In this document: positions 37,999-46,745 of the stretch, in pieces
Layout: the number at the start of each line of letters is the position of its first letter
Numbering within the stretch: the stretch's first letter is position 1
DNA from: Paraburkholderia sp. FT54
Lineage (GTDB): Bacteria; Pseudomonadota; Gammaproteobacteria; Burkholderiales; Burkholderiaceae
Assembly (NCBI RefSeq): GCF_031585635.1
Contig: NZ_CP134195.1
Location: 3,534,001-3,598,000 of the forward strand
Reading direction: 5' to 3'
Length of the DNA stretch: 64,000 nt
Program-made: the position numbers and the translations under genes
The notes under the pieces: generated by a model
Seen by the model: only the letters and a program-made list of their open reading frames with translations
The model's database searches: none
Told to the model about the DNA's origin: nothing

Positions 37999-38445
37999 AT
38001 GGCAGGCTCTCGCTCCTCCAGCATGCGCGGCAGCCGCTCGCGCCGCGCGATGGCCGACATCAACGTCGTGCCGTATATCGACGTGATGCTCGTGCTGCTC
38101 GTGATCTTCATGGTGACCGCGCCGCTCGTGGCCCCGTCGATCGTCAATCTGCCGACCGTCGGCGGCGCGGCGCCGCAGCAGCAAACGCCGCCCGTCATCG
38201 TGAACATTCGCGCGGACGGCAACATGAGCGTCAAATACAAGGACGATTCGGGTGCGCAGCAGCAGGAGAACATGACGAAGGCCGATCTGAACGGCTTCAT
38301 CGCCGACCGCGCGCAATCGCATCCTGATCAGCCCGTCGTGATCGCCGCCGACAAGACCGTCAAGTACGAAGTCGTGATGAACGTGATGTCCGAACTGAAA
38401 GCTCGTGGCGTCAAGCGCGTTGGATTGCTCGTCAAATCGCAATGA
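37999..38445 (+). CDS. tolR: Tol-Pal system protein TolR
   Basis: TolR is an ExbD-type protein with one membrane helix, the proton-channel partner of TolQ. The 148-residue product has MADINVVPYIDVMLVLLVIFMV near residues 18-39, in which the aspartate of YIDVML is the protonated residue. The periplasmic domain follows and ends with ELKARGVKRVGLLVKSQ. A glutamine-rich insert (APQQQTPP and AQQQENM) is seen. AAGGAG precedes ATG 37999. Its stop overlaps the tolA start by four bases. Confidence 0.96.
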   Translation: MAGSRSSSMRGSRSRRAMADINVVPYIDVMLVLLVIFMVTAPLVAPSIVNLPTVGGAAPQQQTPPVIVNIRADGNMSVKYKDDSGAQQQENMTKADLNGFIADRAQSHPDQPVVIAADKTVKYEVVMNVMSELKARGVKRVGLLVKSQ

Positions 38446-39470
38446 TCCGCAAGAATTCCGAATACCCGCTCCAGCCACCGCGTGAACGCGGCACCGGGCG
38501 AGCCTTTGCGTTCGCGCTGGTGATGCACGCGCTGCTCGGGTTCTTCCTGTATCACGGCATTCAGTGGCAAAACAGTACGCCCGAGGGCGCGGAAGCAGAG
38601 CTGTGGACCGAAGTGCCGGATACGTCGATCCCGCGTCCTGTTCCGCCGCCGCCCGCTCCGGTTGTGGCCCCTCCTCCGCCGGTGCGCGACGAACAGGCAG
38701 ACATCGCGCTGCAGGAAAAGAAGCGTCAGCAGCAGCAAGCGGCCCGCGAGGCGCAGCTGGCTGAACAGCAACGTCAGCAGAAGCTGCAAGCACAGCAGGA
38801 AGCCGACGCGAAGCGTCAGCAACAACTCGCAGCCGACCAGGCCGCGCAACTCGCCGCGCAGAAGGCTGCGGCAGCCAAACAGAAGCAGCAGCAACAACAG
38901 CAGGCCGACAAGCTGAAACAACAGCAATTGGCCGAGCAGCAAAAGCAGCAGCAGTTGAAAGAACAGCAGCAGGAACAGCAGAAGCAAGCCGAGGCCGATG
39001 CGCAGAAAAAGGCCGACGCGCAGAAGGCAGCGAAGGCCAAGGCGCAAGCCGACGCGGCGGCGCAAGCGAAGAAAGTGGATGCGGAACGTCGCGCACGCCT
39101 CGCGCAGATGCAAGGCCTCGCGACCGGCGGCGCCGGCTCGACCACCAGCGATGGGCTCGGAAAGAACGGCACGGGCAGCGGCTCGGGTGGCACGGCGACC
39201 TCGCCGGGGTACTCGGACAAGGTGCGTCGTGCGGTGCGTCCGAATATCTCGTGGGGTGGCGAAACAAGCGGCCTGGAGACGGTGGTCTCCGTTCGCTGCT
39301 CGCCAACGGGCACCTTGCTTGGCGCAACGATTTCGCGCAGCAGCGGCAACGCGGCTTGGGACGACGCCGCGCTACGGGCCGTCCAGCGTACCGATCCGAT
39401 GCCTCAGGACATCAATGGCAAGACACCGACCAGCTTCCTGATCACGTTGCGCCCGGCCGGTGCCGGTTGA
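38442..39470 (+). CDS. tolA: Cell envelope integrity protein TolA
   Basis: TolA spans the periplasm from TolQ/TolR to TolB-Pal and is the usual entry point for some phages and bacteriocins. The 342-residue protein has an N-terminal cytoplasmic tail, one membrane helix (AFALVMHALLGFFLY, residues 24-38), a proline-rich stretch, a long Gln/Lys/Ala coiled coil (about residues 80-225), a Gly/Ser linker, and a C-terminal TonB-like domain (about 245-342, ending FLITLRPAGAG). The coiled coil is unusually glutamine-rich. Translationally coupled to tolR. Confidence 0.94.
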   Translation: MIRKNSEYPLQPPRERGTGRAFAFALVMHALLGFFLYHGIQWQNSTPEGAEAELWTEVPDTSIPRPVPPPPAPVVAPPPPVRDEQADIALQEKKRQQQQAAREAQLAEQQRQQKLQAQQEADAKRQQQLAADQAAQLAAQKAAAAKQKQQQQQQADKLKQQQLAEQQKQQQLKEQQQEQQKQAEADAQKKADAQKAAKAKAQADAAAQAKKVDAERRARLAQMQGLATGGAGSTTSDGLGKNGTGSGSGGTATSPGYSDKVRRAVRPNISWGGETSGLETVVSVRCSPTGTLLGATISRSSGNAAWDDAALRAVQRTDPMPQDINGKTPTSFLITLRPAGAG

Positions 39471-39609
39471 TTCACAGTAGTTTGACAGTCAGTTGACAGC
39501 AGACGCGGCGCCCCGCCCACCGGGCGCGCTCGGGAACGAATCAGTTCTTTTCGGGTCTGTCTGCTGTCTTGAAGCGTTAGTAAAACCGTTTTTGGGGAAT
39601 CCATACAGC

Positions 39610-40902
39610 ATGAGTTTGATGACCAAGCTAGGCCTGCGGACACTTGTAGCGTCGTGCCTGATCGCCGTCGGCGGCGCCGCCCACGCACAACTCAACGTCC
39701 TCGTGACAGGCGTCGGGTCCACCCAGTTTCCGATCGCAACGGCGAATTTCGCCAACGAAGCGAACTCGCCACAGCAAGTCAGCACGATCGTGCGGCAGGA
39801 TCTGCAACGCAGCGGCAAATTCACCAACATCGACGCGGGCTCCACGCCGGTTGCCGAAACGGATTCCGTCGACCTCGGCAGCTGGAAAGCCAAGGGCGCC
39901 AACGCGTTCGTGTCGGGCAGCGTGAACCGCCTGCCGAACGGCCAGTACGAAGTGCGCTTCAAGCTGTACGACACGGTCAAGGGCGAAAGCCTCGGCGGCC
40001 TCGTGCTGGTGAGCCCCGAAAGCGGCCTGCGCATGAGCGCACACAAGGTCGCGGACTACATCTACGCCAAGCTGATGGGCGGCCGCGGCGTGTTCGCCAC
40101 GCGCCTGTCGTACGTCATCAAGACGGGCGGCCGCTATCAATTGCAGATTTCCGATTCGGACGGCCAGGACGCGCATATCGCGTTGTCGAGCCCCGAGCCG
40201 ATCATCTCGCCGGCATGGTCGCCTGACGGCACCAAGGTCGCTTACGTTTCGTTCGAAAAGAAGAAGCCGATCGTCTACATCCACGATCTGCCTACGGGCC
40301 GTCGCGTGGTCGTTTCGGACCAGAAGGGCAATAACAGTGCGCCGGCGTGGTCGCCGGACGGACGCACGCTGGCTGTTGCGCTCTCGCGCACCGGCAACAC
40401 GCAGATTTTCGCCGTCAATGCGGACGGCAGCGGCCTGCGCCGTCTCACGCAAGGCAGCTCGATCGATACCGAACCGTGCTTCTCGCCTGACGGCCAGTCG
40501 ATCTATTTCACCAGCGACCGTGGCGGCCAACCGCAGATCTACAAGATGTCGGCCCAGGGCGAAAGCGCCGGTCCCGCACAGCGCGTCACGTTCACGGGCA
40601 GCTACAACACCAGCCCGCGCGTGAGCCCGGACGGCAAACAGCTCGCTTATATCTCGCGCGTCGGCGGCGGGTTCAAGCTTTATATCCAGGACCTGCAAGG
40701 CAACACTGCCACAGGCCTGACGGACACGACACATGACGAATCGCCGAGCTTCGCGGCGAACGGTCAGTACATTCTTTACGCCACACAGGTGAACGGCCGT
40801 GGCGTGTTGGCCGCAGTATCGACCGACGGTCGCACTCGGCAGGTCCTGTCCGTTCAGGGCGGCAGCGTACGCGAGCCGTCCTGGGGCCCGTTTATGCAAT
40901 AA
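39610..40902 (+). CDS. tolB: Tol-Pal system protein TolB
   Basis: TolB is a periplasmic protein that shuttles between TolA and Pal. The 430-residue product has a Sec signal peptide ending AAHA-Q at residues 26/27, an N-terminal TolB domain (about 30-165), and a six-bladed propeller built of WSPDG / FSPDG / SPDGK repeats (about 190-430). The open frame runs further upstream, but ATG 39610 directly opens the signal peptide. pal follows after 32 bases. Confidence 0.96.
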   Translation: MSLMTKLGLRTLVASCLIAVGGAAHAQLNVLVTGVGSTQFPIATANFANEANSPQQVSTIVRQDLQRSGKFTNIDAGSTPVAETDSVDLGSWKAKGANAFVSGSVNRLPNGQYEVRFKLYDTVKGESLGGLVLVSPESGLRMSAHKVADYIYAKLMGGRGVFATRLSYVIKTGGRYQLQISDSDGQDAHIALSSPEPIISPAWSPDGTKVAYVSFEKKKPIVYIHDLPTGRRVVVSDQKGNNSAPAWSPDGRTLAVALSRTGNTQIFAVNADGSGLRRLTQGSSIDTEPCFSPDGQSIYFTSDRGGQPQIYKMSAQGESAGPAQRVTFTGSYNTSPRVSPDGKQLAYISRVGGGFKLYIQDLQGNTATGLTDTTHDESPSFAANGQYILYATQVNGRGVLAAVSTDGRTRQVLSVQGGSVREPSWGPFMQ

Positions 40903-40934
40903 CGTTGATGCAATAACACAAGGAGAGTACTCAA

Positions 40935-41444
40935 ATGATGTCAAAACTTCGCTTCGCTTTTGCCGTATTGATGGTTGGTGCGCTGGCCGCATGTCACTCG
41001 GGCGTCAAGCTCGACGAAAACGCTAACAAGGGTGGTACGGTTTCGGCACAGCCGAACCCGAACGATGTCGCGACGGTCAATGTCGACCCGCTGAACGATC
41101 CGAACAGCCCGCTCGCCAAGCGCAGCATCTACTTCGACTTCGACAGCTACTCGGTTAAAGACGACTATCAATCGCTGCTGCAACAACACGCGCAATACCT
41201 GAAGAGCCATCCGCAACGCCACGTCCTGATCCAGGGCAACACCGACGAACGCGGCACCAGCGAGTACAACCTGGCACTCGGCCAGAAGCGTGCTGAAGCT
41301 GTGCGCCGTTCGCTGTCGCTGATGGGCGTGACGGACTCGCAAATGGAAGCCGTGAGCCTCGGCAAGGAAAAGCCGCAAGCTACCGGTCATGACGAATCGT
41401 CGTGGGCGCAAAACCGCCGCGCCGACCTCGTGTACCAACAGTAA
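40935..41444 (+). CDS. pal: Peptidoglycan-associated lipoprotein Pal
   Basis: Pal is an outer-membrane lipoprotein that binds peptidoglycan and is concentrated at the division site by Tol. The 169-residue precursor has a lipoprotein signal peptide ending LAAC (cysteine 20). The OmpA-like domain covers about residues 60-169, with SIYFDFDSYSVKDDY and the diaminopimelate-binding region NTDERGTSEYNLALGQKRA. AGGAGA lies nine bases before the ATG doublet. Confidence 0.97.
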   Translation: MMSKLRFAFAVLMVGALAACHSGVKLDENANKGGTVSAQPNPNDVATVNVDPLNDPNSPLAKRSIYFDFDSYSVKDDYQSLLQQHAQYLKSHPQRHVLIQGNTDERGTSEYNLALGQKRAEAVRRSLSLMGVTDSQMEAVSLGKEKPQATGHDESSWAQNRRADLVYQQ

Positions 41445-41454
41445 GTAACGGGTG

Positions 41455-42213
41455 ATGAGCCGAATGACGCATCGTTTCTCCTGGCTGCGGTTTGCCGCAG
41501 CGGCCTGCGTTGCAGGCACGGCCTTCGCGGCTGTGCCCGCGCATGCGGGCATCTTCGACGACGATCAGGCCCGTCAGGCCATTCTCGATCTGCGTTCGAA
41601 GACCGATAGCCTGTCGAGTCAGTTGTCGGCCGCGCAGCGCACGATCCTCGATCAGTCCAACCGTCTCGACCAGTTGAATCAGCAGGTCGCTACGTTGCGC
41701 GGACAGAACGAGGACATGGCTAACCAGCTCGCCACGGTGCAAAAGCAGCAAAAGGACTACTACACCGATCTGGACACGCGCCTGAAGAAATTCGAGCCGC
41801 AACAGCAGACGGTGGACGGCGTCCAGGGCGAGGTGCAGCCGGGTGAGACCGATTCGTTCAACGCGGCTTCGCAGCAGTTCCGCAATGGCGATTTCAAGAA
41901 TGCGGCGGCGTCGTTCCGCACCTTCATCGCCAAGTTCCCGAACAGCCCTTACCAGCCGACCGCGCAGTACTGGCTCGGCAACGCGTTGTATGCACTGCGC
42001 GACTACAAGGGTTCGACGGCGACCTGGCAGGGTGTGGTGCAGAAATATCCGCAGCATCCGCGTGCGCCGGAAGCGCTGCTGGCGATTGCGAACAATCAGC
42101 TCGAGCAAGGTCAGAAGGCCGCGGCCAAGAAGACGCTGGAGCAGATCGTCGCGCAATATGGCGGCTCGGACGTCGCGCAGTCGGCCCAGAGCAAGCTATC
42201 GCAGATCAAGTAG
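41455..42213 (+). CDS. cpoB: Cell division coordinator CpoB (YbgF)
   Basis: CpoB is a periplasmic protein that coordinates outer-membrane constriction with peptidoglycan synthesis. The about 252-residue product has a signal peptide ending near AHAGIF, an N-terminal coiled coil (DLRSKTDSLSSQLSAAQRT, trimerisation region, about residues 35-110) and C-terminal TPR repeats (FNAASQQFRNGDFKNAAASF, YWLGNALYALRDYKGS, AIANNQLEQGQKAAAKK). ATG 41455 is preferred over GTG 41452 and ATG 41464. Last gene of the Tol-Pal operon, followed by a terminator. Confidence 0.95.
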   Translation: MSRMTHRFSWLRFAAAACVAGTAFAAVPAHAGIFDDDQARQAILDLRSKTDSLSSQLSAAQRTILDQSNRLDQLNQQVATLRGQNEDMANQLATVQKQQKDYYTDLDTRLKKFEPQQQTVDGVQGEVQPGETDSFNAASQQFRNGDFKNAAASFRTFIAKFPNSPYQPTAQYWLGNALYALRDYKGSTATWQGVVQKYPQHPRAPEALLAIANNQLEQGQKAAAKKTLEQIVAQYGGSDVAQSAQSKLSQIK

Positions 42214-42285
42214 TTGTGGTATTGCTCAAGTAGTTGGCAGTAACGCGCAGTGTCCGATGTCATAGCCACGCGCGCCTCTCGCTGG

Positions 42286-42314
42286 AAAGCCCGGGTAGTG
42301 ATATCCGGGCTTTT
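42286..42314 (+). terminator. Terminator of the tol-pal operon
   Basis: AAAGCCCGG (42286-42294) pairs with CCGGGCTTT (42305-42313), loop GTAGTGATAT, with a TTTT tail. It lies about 75 bases after the cpoB stop. Confidence 0.75.
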
Positions 42315-42354
42315 CACTATCTGAAGTGCTGATAGGTCGGACGGCCACGATGGG

Positions 42355-42384
42355 TTGACAGCTCGGCGAGGTTATCGCTATAAT
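42355..42384 (+). promoter_or_regulatory. Sigma-70 promoter of tRNA-Lys
   Basis: A consensus -35 (TTGACA at 42355-42360) and -10 (TATAAT at 42379-42384) are 18 bases apart. Transcription should start at about 42391, eight bases before the mature tRNA. Confidence 0.85.
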
Positions 42385-42398
42385 TTCGCTTCTCTTTT

Positions 42399-42474
42399 GG
42401 GTCGTTAGCTCAGCTGGTAGAGCAGCGGACTTTTAATCCGTTGGTCACAGGTTCGAATCCCGTACGGCCTACCA
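42399..42474 (+). tRNA. tRNA-Lys (anticodon TTT)
   Basis: A 76-base cloverleaf with an encoded CCA end. The acceptor stem pairs GGGTCGT with ACGGCCT. The D-loop has AGCTCAGCTGGTAGAGC, the anticodon loop is CTTTTAA (anticodon TTT at 42432-42434), and the T-loop has GTTCGAATCC. It has its own strong promoter and is followed by a terminator. It stands at the left border of the glycan gene region, but I saw no repeated 3' end that would mark an integration site. Confidence 0.97.
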
Positions 42475-42484
42475 AAAGATTTAA

Positions 42485-42516
42485 GGGCTTGCACGCGTCA
42501 GCGTGCGAGCCCTTTT
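42485..42516 (+). terminator. Terminator after tRNA-Lys
   Basis: GGGCTTGCACGC (42485-42496), loop GTCA, then GCGTGCGAGCCC (42501-42512) and TTTT. One mismatch in a 12-bp stem; it starts 11 bases after the tRNA. Confidence 0.88.
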
Positions 42517-42725
42517 CATTTCCTTGAGCGCACTTTTTCGCTCAAAGGCTCCGCATTGCGGCGTTGCCGACATGGCCAATGTGGTTTTCAAAACGCCACC
42601 TGTTCTCGTACTTCCCCGCTCGGTGCGTCCCTCCGCCTCAGCATGGCGCCGCGGCCACTGCGACTAGCCCCCGTCCGCCCGCGCATTCGACATCCAAAGC
42701 CACGTACGAGCACTCGCGGCAATTT

Positions 42726-43067
42726 ATGTCACAATCACATACAATTGTCTGTCCACTGCAAACCGTAGACGAATTAAACCGCGTCCCGCCACAAGAGCTG
42801 CCGTTGTTCGAACTCGGGGCTGCCGTGATGGCCGACGCGATCGACCGCGCGAGGCTCGAGCGCATGAATTCCGCCGACAACGGATTGCCCACCGCGGCAA
42901 CGCTGCTCGAACTGATGGACGTGGGCGTACCCGTGGTCGCTTTGCCCGGTGGGACCGACCGGCTCGTCGCAATGCGGCTCGCGGTTCAGGGCTTGGAACG
43001 GGCGCCGGTGGTCAACGACGTGAACACACCGCGGATCGTCGGAATGTATTTCGTGGCGATCTCGTGA
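42726..43067 (+). CDS. Hypothetical protein
   Basis: A 113-residue soluble protein that I do not recognise. It begins MSQSHTIVCPLQTVDELN and contains LFELGAAVMADAIDRARLERMN, a probable amphipathic helix, and LELMDVGVPVVALPGGTDRLVAMRLAVQGLERAPVV, with alternating hydrophobic residues. There is no signal peptide or catalytic motif. The frame is open upstream, but ATG 42726 starts the part with coding-like composition. It stands alone between tRNA-Lys and the ABC transporter genes, which run the other way. Confidence 0.55.
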   Translation: MSQSHTIVCPLQTVDELNRVPPQELPLFELGAAVMADAIDRARLERMNSADNGLPTAATLLELMDVGVPVVALPGGTDRLVAMRLAVQGLERAPVVNDVNTPRIVGMYFVAIS

Positions 43068-43301
43068 AACCGTCGCTCGCTAAGTATGACGAAGAGCATG
43101 AGAAGGAGCGCTTCCGACGTCTAGCGCCCGGAGCCGCGAAGCGCCAGCTCTCGCCGGCTCGGTGAACACACGCCTGTCGGACTTGGCAAACAAAACCTCT
43201 TGTCAACAGCGCACCGGTCAGGCCGCATTCGGAAGAGCGATCACGCCGCAGGCGCGGCGTGCATAGAATTGGATTGAATTTTAGAAAACCGACGCAGAAA
43301 T

Positions 43302-44063
43302 CTACGTTATCAGCTGGGTTATGCTGTCCTCGTAGGCTTTTAACACTTCTTCTACAGGACCAAACATCTTCGCGCACCCCTTCTCCATCCACAAAACTTT
43401 ATCGCAAGTCTTACGGATAGCTGCGTTGTCATGGAGTGCAAGAACGACAATTTCAGAGCGCTCGTGAAGTTCCGCTAGACGTCGGTTAGCTTTGTCCTTG
43501 AAAGAAGCATCCCCAACACCCATGACCTCATCCAAGAGCAAGATCTGAGCATCCACTGCGGTCGATATCGCAAACCCGAGCCGAACCTTCATGCCCGATG
43601 AATACGTCCTAATGGGTAGATCCATGAAATCGCCGAGTTCCGAAAACGCTGCTATTTCGTCTTGTTTCTCATTGATTTCATCATCGCTCATACCTAGCAG
43701 AAGCCCTCGCAACCGCATGTTTTGCCGCCCCGTCGAGTTCTCATCCATTCCCAAACTTATGTCCAGGAGTGGGACAGATTTCCCTTGAGTTTCGACTATT
43801 CCTCCTGTTGGCGGATAGATTCCCGCCATTACTCTCAGAAGAGTAGATTTTCCCGCCCCGTTATGGCCAACCAAGCCGATACGGTCACCAGGCCCGATAG
43901 ACAAAGTCAGGTCGTTGATTGCTCGAAGAATCACCGTGTCCGGCCGCGTGTCCGCCTCTGCGCTGCGATTCCGCAAATTTGCGATGCGTTTCTTCAGCGA
44001 GCGCCCCTGAACGTCGTAGATCGGCAAGTCAAGGGTAGCATTTTTTAATCGAATATAAGCCAT
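43302..44063 (-). CDS. Polysaccharide ABC transporter ATP-binding protein (Wzt/KpsT type)
   Basis: The ATPase of an ABC-2 glycan exporter, 253 residues. Walker A is GHNGAGKST near residue 60, the signature YSSGMKVRLGF near 157 and Walker B ILLLDEVMGVGD near 177; the order and the GMKVRL signature are typical of KpsT/RfbE/Wzt. There is no C-terminal carbohydrate-binding extension as found in Wzt of E. coli O8/O9a, so substrate recognition does not use such a domain. ATG 44063 lies two bases after the permease stop. Together they should move a lipid-linked glycan across the inner membrane. Confidence 0.9.
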   Translation of the reverse strand: MAYIRLKNATLDLPIYDVQGRSLKKRIANLRNRSAEADTRPDTVILRAINDLTLSIGPGDRIGLVGHNGAGKSTLLRVMAGIYPPTGGIVETQGKSVPLLDISLGMDENSTGRQNMRLRGLLLGMSDDEINEKQDEIAAFSELGDFMDLPIRTYSSGMKVRLGFAISTAVDAQILLLDEVMGVGDASFKDKANRRLAELHERSEIVVLALHDNAAIRKTCDKVLWMEKGCAKMFGPVEEVLKAYEDSITQLIT

Positions 44064-44065
44064 CT

Positions 44066-44845
44066 TTAGACCCAGTACGGAATTCGCTTTGCATATCGTC
44101 CAGTGACGAACAGGGCGAAGGACCAACCGACAAGAGCCAGTCCAATACCCACGGCCCAAGTTACTTCGCTCGGAAAATTTCCGGTTAGCGGATCTCGAAC
44201 AAGACTCATCATGTACGTCAGCGGATTGTAGTCAACAACCCATTTAAAACGGGTCAACGAACTTGGCTTATAAATAATTGGTGTGACATAAAAAGCAACC
44301 TGGATCATTGCAGCGATTATCTGCGGCAAATCCCGAAATCTTGCAGACACGAGTGCGACAACCATTGCTATCCAGGTAGCATTCAGCAAAAAAAGTACGA
44401 AACCAGGAAAAAATAGCAAGAGTGCCTGATAGTCTTTGACGCCGAAAATCACCAGCATCCCGATTACTATGAGCAAATTGTGGGCGAAAATGATGATGTT
44501 GCGCCAAACCGCTTGAAGTATGAACACTGTCCTTGGTGTGGCAATCTGGCGTATATAGGTCGCGCTTGATATATATGCAAGCGTCCCTTCCGTAACAATC
44601 TGGGAAAACATCGTCCAGAAAATAATGCTCACCGCCAAAAACGGAAGGTATTCGCCCATTTTTTGGCCGAACAGCGTACCGTAGACCAACCCGATCGAGG
44701 TAATCATTACTGCGGTGCTAATTGTCAACCAAAACGGTCCGATGCGAGACCGGGCATATCGTTGCCGAATTTCGAGCCATCCGAGTAGCATCCAGAGGCG
44801 CCATCTAATCAAGCTCGCGCATAGATCATTTATTGCAAAGTACAT
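44066..44845 (-). CDS. Polysaccharide ABC transporter permease (Wzm/KpsM type)
   Basis: An ABC-2 type integral membrane protein of 259 residues with six hydrophobic segments. LEIRQRYARSRIGPFWLTISTA near residues 24-45 is the hallmark of Wzm/RfbD/KpsM-type glycan permeases, and FYVTPIIY is the conserved motif in helix 5. It is in an operon with the ATPase gene immediately downstream. Base composition is clearly more AT-rich than that of core genes, suggesting horizontal gain. Confidence 0.9.
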   Translation of the reverse strand: MYFAINDLCASLIRWRLWMLLGWLEIRQRYARSRIGPFWLTISTAVMITSIGLVYGTLFGQKMGEYLPFLAVSIIFWTMFSQIVTEGTLAYISSATYIRQIATPRTVFILQAVWRNIIIFAHNLLIVIGMLVIFGVKDYQALLLFFPGFVLFLLNATWIAMVVALVSARFRDLPQIIAAMIQVAFYVTPIIYKPSSLTRFKWVVDYNPLTYMMSLVRDPLTGNFPSEVTWAVGIGLALVGWSFALFVTGRYAKRIPYWV

Positions 44846-45287
44846 TGGCGTAGTGTCGTTTAATATTTACGGAGGCGTTTCGCTAGAGCTTTTCGCCTAG
44901 AGGCGCACGCCACCCAAGGACGACATTGTAGCGTACCGAGGTTGGGCTGGCCTTCGCACTCCGTACCGGGCTGGTTTACTTTCTTTTTTTTCCCGACACC
45001 CATGCGACCCCGCCCACAGACAGTTCGTCGGGAGCCTCGGCGTGTTCGCGGGCCTGCTGGCTCACGGCCCGGCTATCGCCCCAAAGCGCGATTGCAGGAA
45101 TTGTGCTGCGTTCCTCGATCGCTCCCGGCGATGCAGGAAGGACCGGTCAAATAGAGAGCCGGCAGCACTCCGGGGGCTGCCAATGATAATCGGTGCAGCC
45201 GGGCAAGGCGCCGCGCAAGCAGCGTTATCGGCGTGTCGCAAATAGCTCTGGCCCCAGCCGCTGGCGCTGGGGTTGGCAAACCAGGTC
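44846..45287. other. Intergenic region between permease and acyltransferase genes
   Basis: This 442-bp region has mixed composition, AT-rich next to the permease and GC-rich after 45000. It contains a hairpin (CCCCAGC at 45252-45258, GCTGGGG at 45266-45272) without a T run, just after the acyltransferase stop. No open frame looks real. It may carry the promoter of the exporter genes. Confidence 0.4.
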
Positions 45288-46430
45288 CTAACCTATCGAC
45301 CCGCTTGTCGCAGTGCCGGAACTGGCGCTGTGAACACCGGCGGATACAGAAGCAGTAGCGCATTGCCGGGCCGGTCGAATGCTGGCAGCAATTCTTCTGC
45401 CGAGTTGGTTTAGCCTGCGTTCAAACATGTACCAGCTCGCTTCCGCAAACGCCACCGTTGTGATCGTCAGGATGACCCATAGAGGCACATACGACAATAT
45501 CCCGTAGTACAAGTGTCCATAATTATCTCGAAGGTAGTCCCAAAGGACCAGGACGGAAAAATGCCAAACGTATATTCCATAGCTAATTTTTCCCAGATGG
45601 ACGAGTATTCGGTGGGAAAAAATCCTGTTTGAAACCGAATTTTTAAAAACAAGAGTACCTATCAATCCGGCGACAAATAAATCATTGAGCGATGGGTGTA
45701 GTCCACTTGTATGCTGATCAGTGATCCTGGCGACAACCGAATTTATAAAAATCGCGAGCCCAATAAAAATTAGCGAATACACGACTGACTTAAAATACGC
45801 TTTACTGCTCGCCCAAAATAATAGCCCCCCGAGCACAAATGTGTCCGCATTCCACGGCAGCAGTGACCCGGGATGGACATAGGCAACATTCCAGACGAGC
45901 AGAATTCTAGTGGCGCATGCTACGATAAATGACAAACACAGCGCCCACGGAATATTCTTCCTTGTCAGCAACAGAATTATGGGATATATGATGTAAAACT
46001 GCATTTCCACGCCAAGCGTCCAAAAATGCAGCAAATAAGGGAAGAACTTGCCAGTCAATGCAGTATAGAAATTTGCAGAAAATAATAAGTTGTAGTAGAG
46101 AAAATGATTGTCGAGCGGGATCTTGGAAAGAAAATAGACCATGAATATGGCTACGTAAGCAAGAGGTATCAATCTAAACATTCTTGCTATCCAAAACTCT
46201 CCCAGATAACGGAACGGATGGTTTTCCGAAGTTGAATTTTCGACTATCGATTTGGTGATAACAAATCCGCTCAAAACAAAGAATATATGGACCCCGTAAG
46301 TTCCCCAATCGATGCCGAGATTTCTTGCTATTGAATCTGGTGCGTAGTGAAAAATCATGACAAGCGCCACGGCCAATGTCCGTAGCCCGTCAAGGGAGGA
46401 GATATGATGTTGTGTCTCTGTCTTTATCAT
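45288..46430 (-). CDS. Membrane acyltransferase (acyltransferase-3/OafA type)
   Basis: A 380-residue protein with about ten membrane helices that transfers an acetyl or similar group to a glycan. LDGLRTLAVALVMIFHYAP in helix 1 contains the Arg-x10-His motif of active acyltransferase-3 proteins. VHIFFVLSGFVITKS, LHFWTLGVEMQFYIIYP and ISYGIYVWHFSVL are further family blocks. No SGNH domain is attached. The last 40 residues (RRIAASIRPARQ...) are polar, GC-rich and not conserved, and may be a composite tail from a rearrangement. It sits between glycosyltransferases and the exporter, so modification of the exported glycan is likely. Confidence 0.87.
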   Translation of the reverse strand: MIKTETQHHISSLDGLRTLAVALVMIFHYAPDSIARNLGIDWGTYGVHIFFVLSGFVITKSIVENSTSENHPFRYLGEFWIARMFRLIPLAYVAIFMVYFLSKIPLDNHFLYYNLLFSANFYTALTGKFFPYLLHFWTLGVEMQFYIIYPIILLLTRKNIPWALCLSFIVACATRILLVWNVAYVHPGSLLPWNADTFVLGGLLFWASSKAYFKSVVYSLIFIGLAIFINSVVARITDQHTSGLHPSLNDLFVAGLIGTLVFKNSVSNRIFSHRILVHLGKISYGIYVWHFSVLVLWDYLRDNYGHLYYGILSYVPLWVILTITTVAFAEASWYMFERRLNQLGRRIAASIRPARQCATASVSAGVHSASSGTATSGSIG

Positions 46431-46745
46431 TTCCGTCGCGCACAGCTCAGATTAATCAAATTGCGCGCGATTGTATCGTAAGATTTGGTAAGGAGTTGGA
46501 GCGCCCTGCCGTCGGTCGACGGAGGCCGCCAGTGCAGCGCGCCGCGCACAGCTAAACTGGCAGTCCAAGGTCGGGGCGATTGTGGCTTCTGATCTCGGCA
46601 TCGCCGCGGCCGACAACGTAACCGCGAAGCTTCCCAAGTATGTCCACGAACAGCTCCCGCAGCTCGGCAATTCCGAGGCAAACTCGCCATAAACAAGCGA
46701 AAGCTGCTGCACTCGTCGATGCAGCCCGGGCGAAAGCGCCTCCCC
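46431..46745. other. Intergenic region between acyltransferase and glycosyltransferase genes
   Basis: This 315-bp region is GC-rich, unlike the acyltransferase beside it. Minus-strand frames here (for example 46452-46712) have no recognisable domain and overlap the end of the glycosyltransferase; they may be remnants. No terminator with a T run was seen. Confidence 0.35.

Noticed and set aside
38700..39080. Low-complexity repeat as a mobile or CRISPR-like array
   Set aside because: The Gln/Lys/Ala codon repetition is the coiled coil of TolA.
44846..45287. Insertion-sequence remnant next to the exporter genes
   Set aside because: No transposase similarity, terminal inverted repeats or target duplication could be seen.
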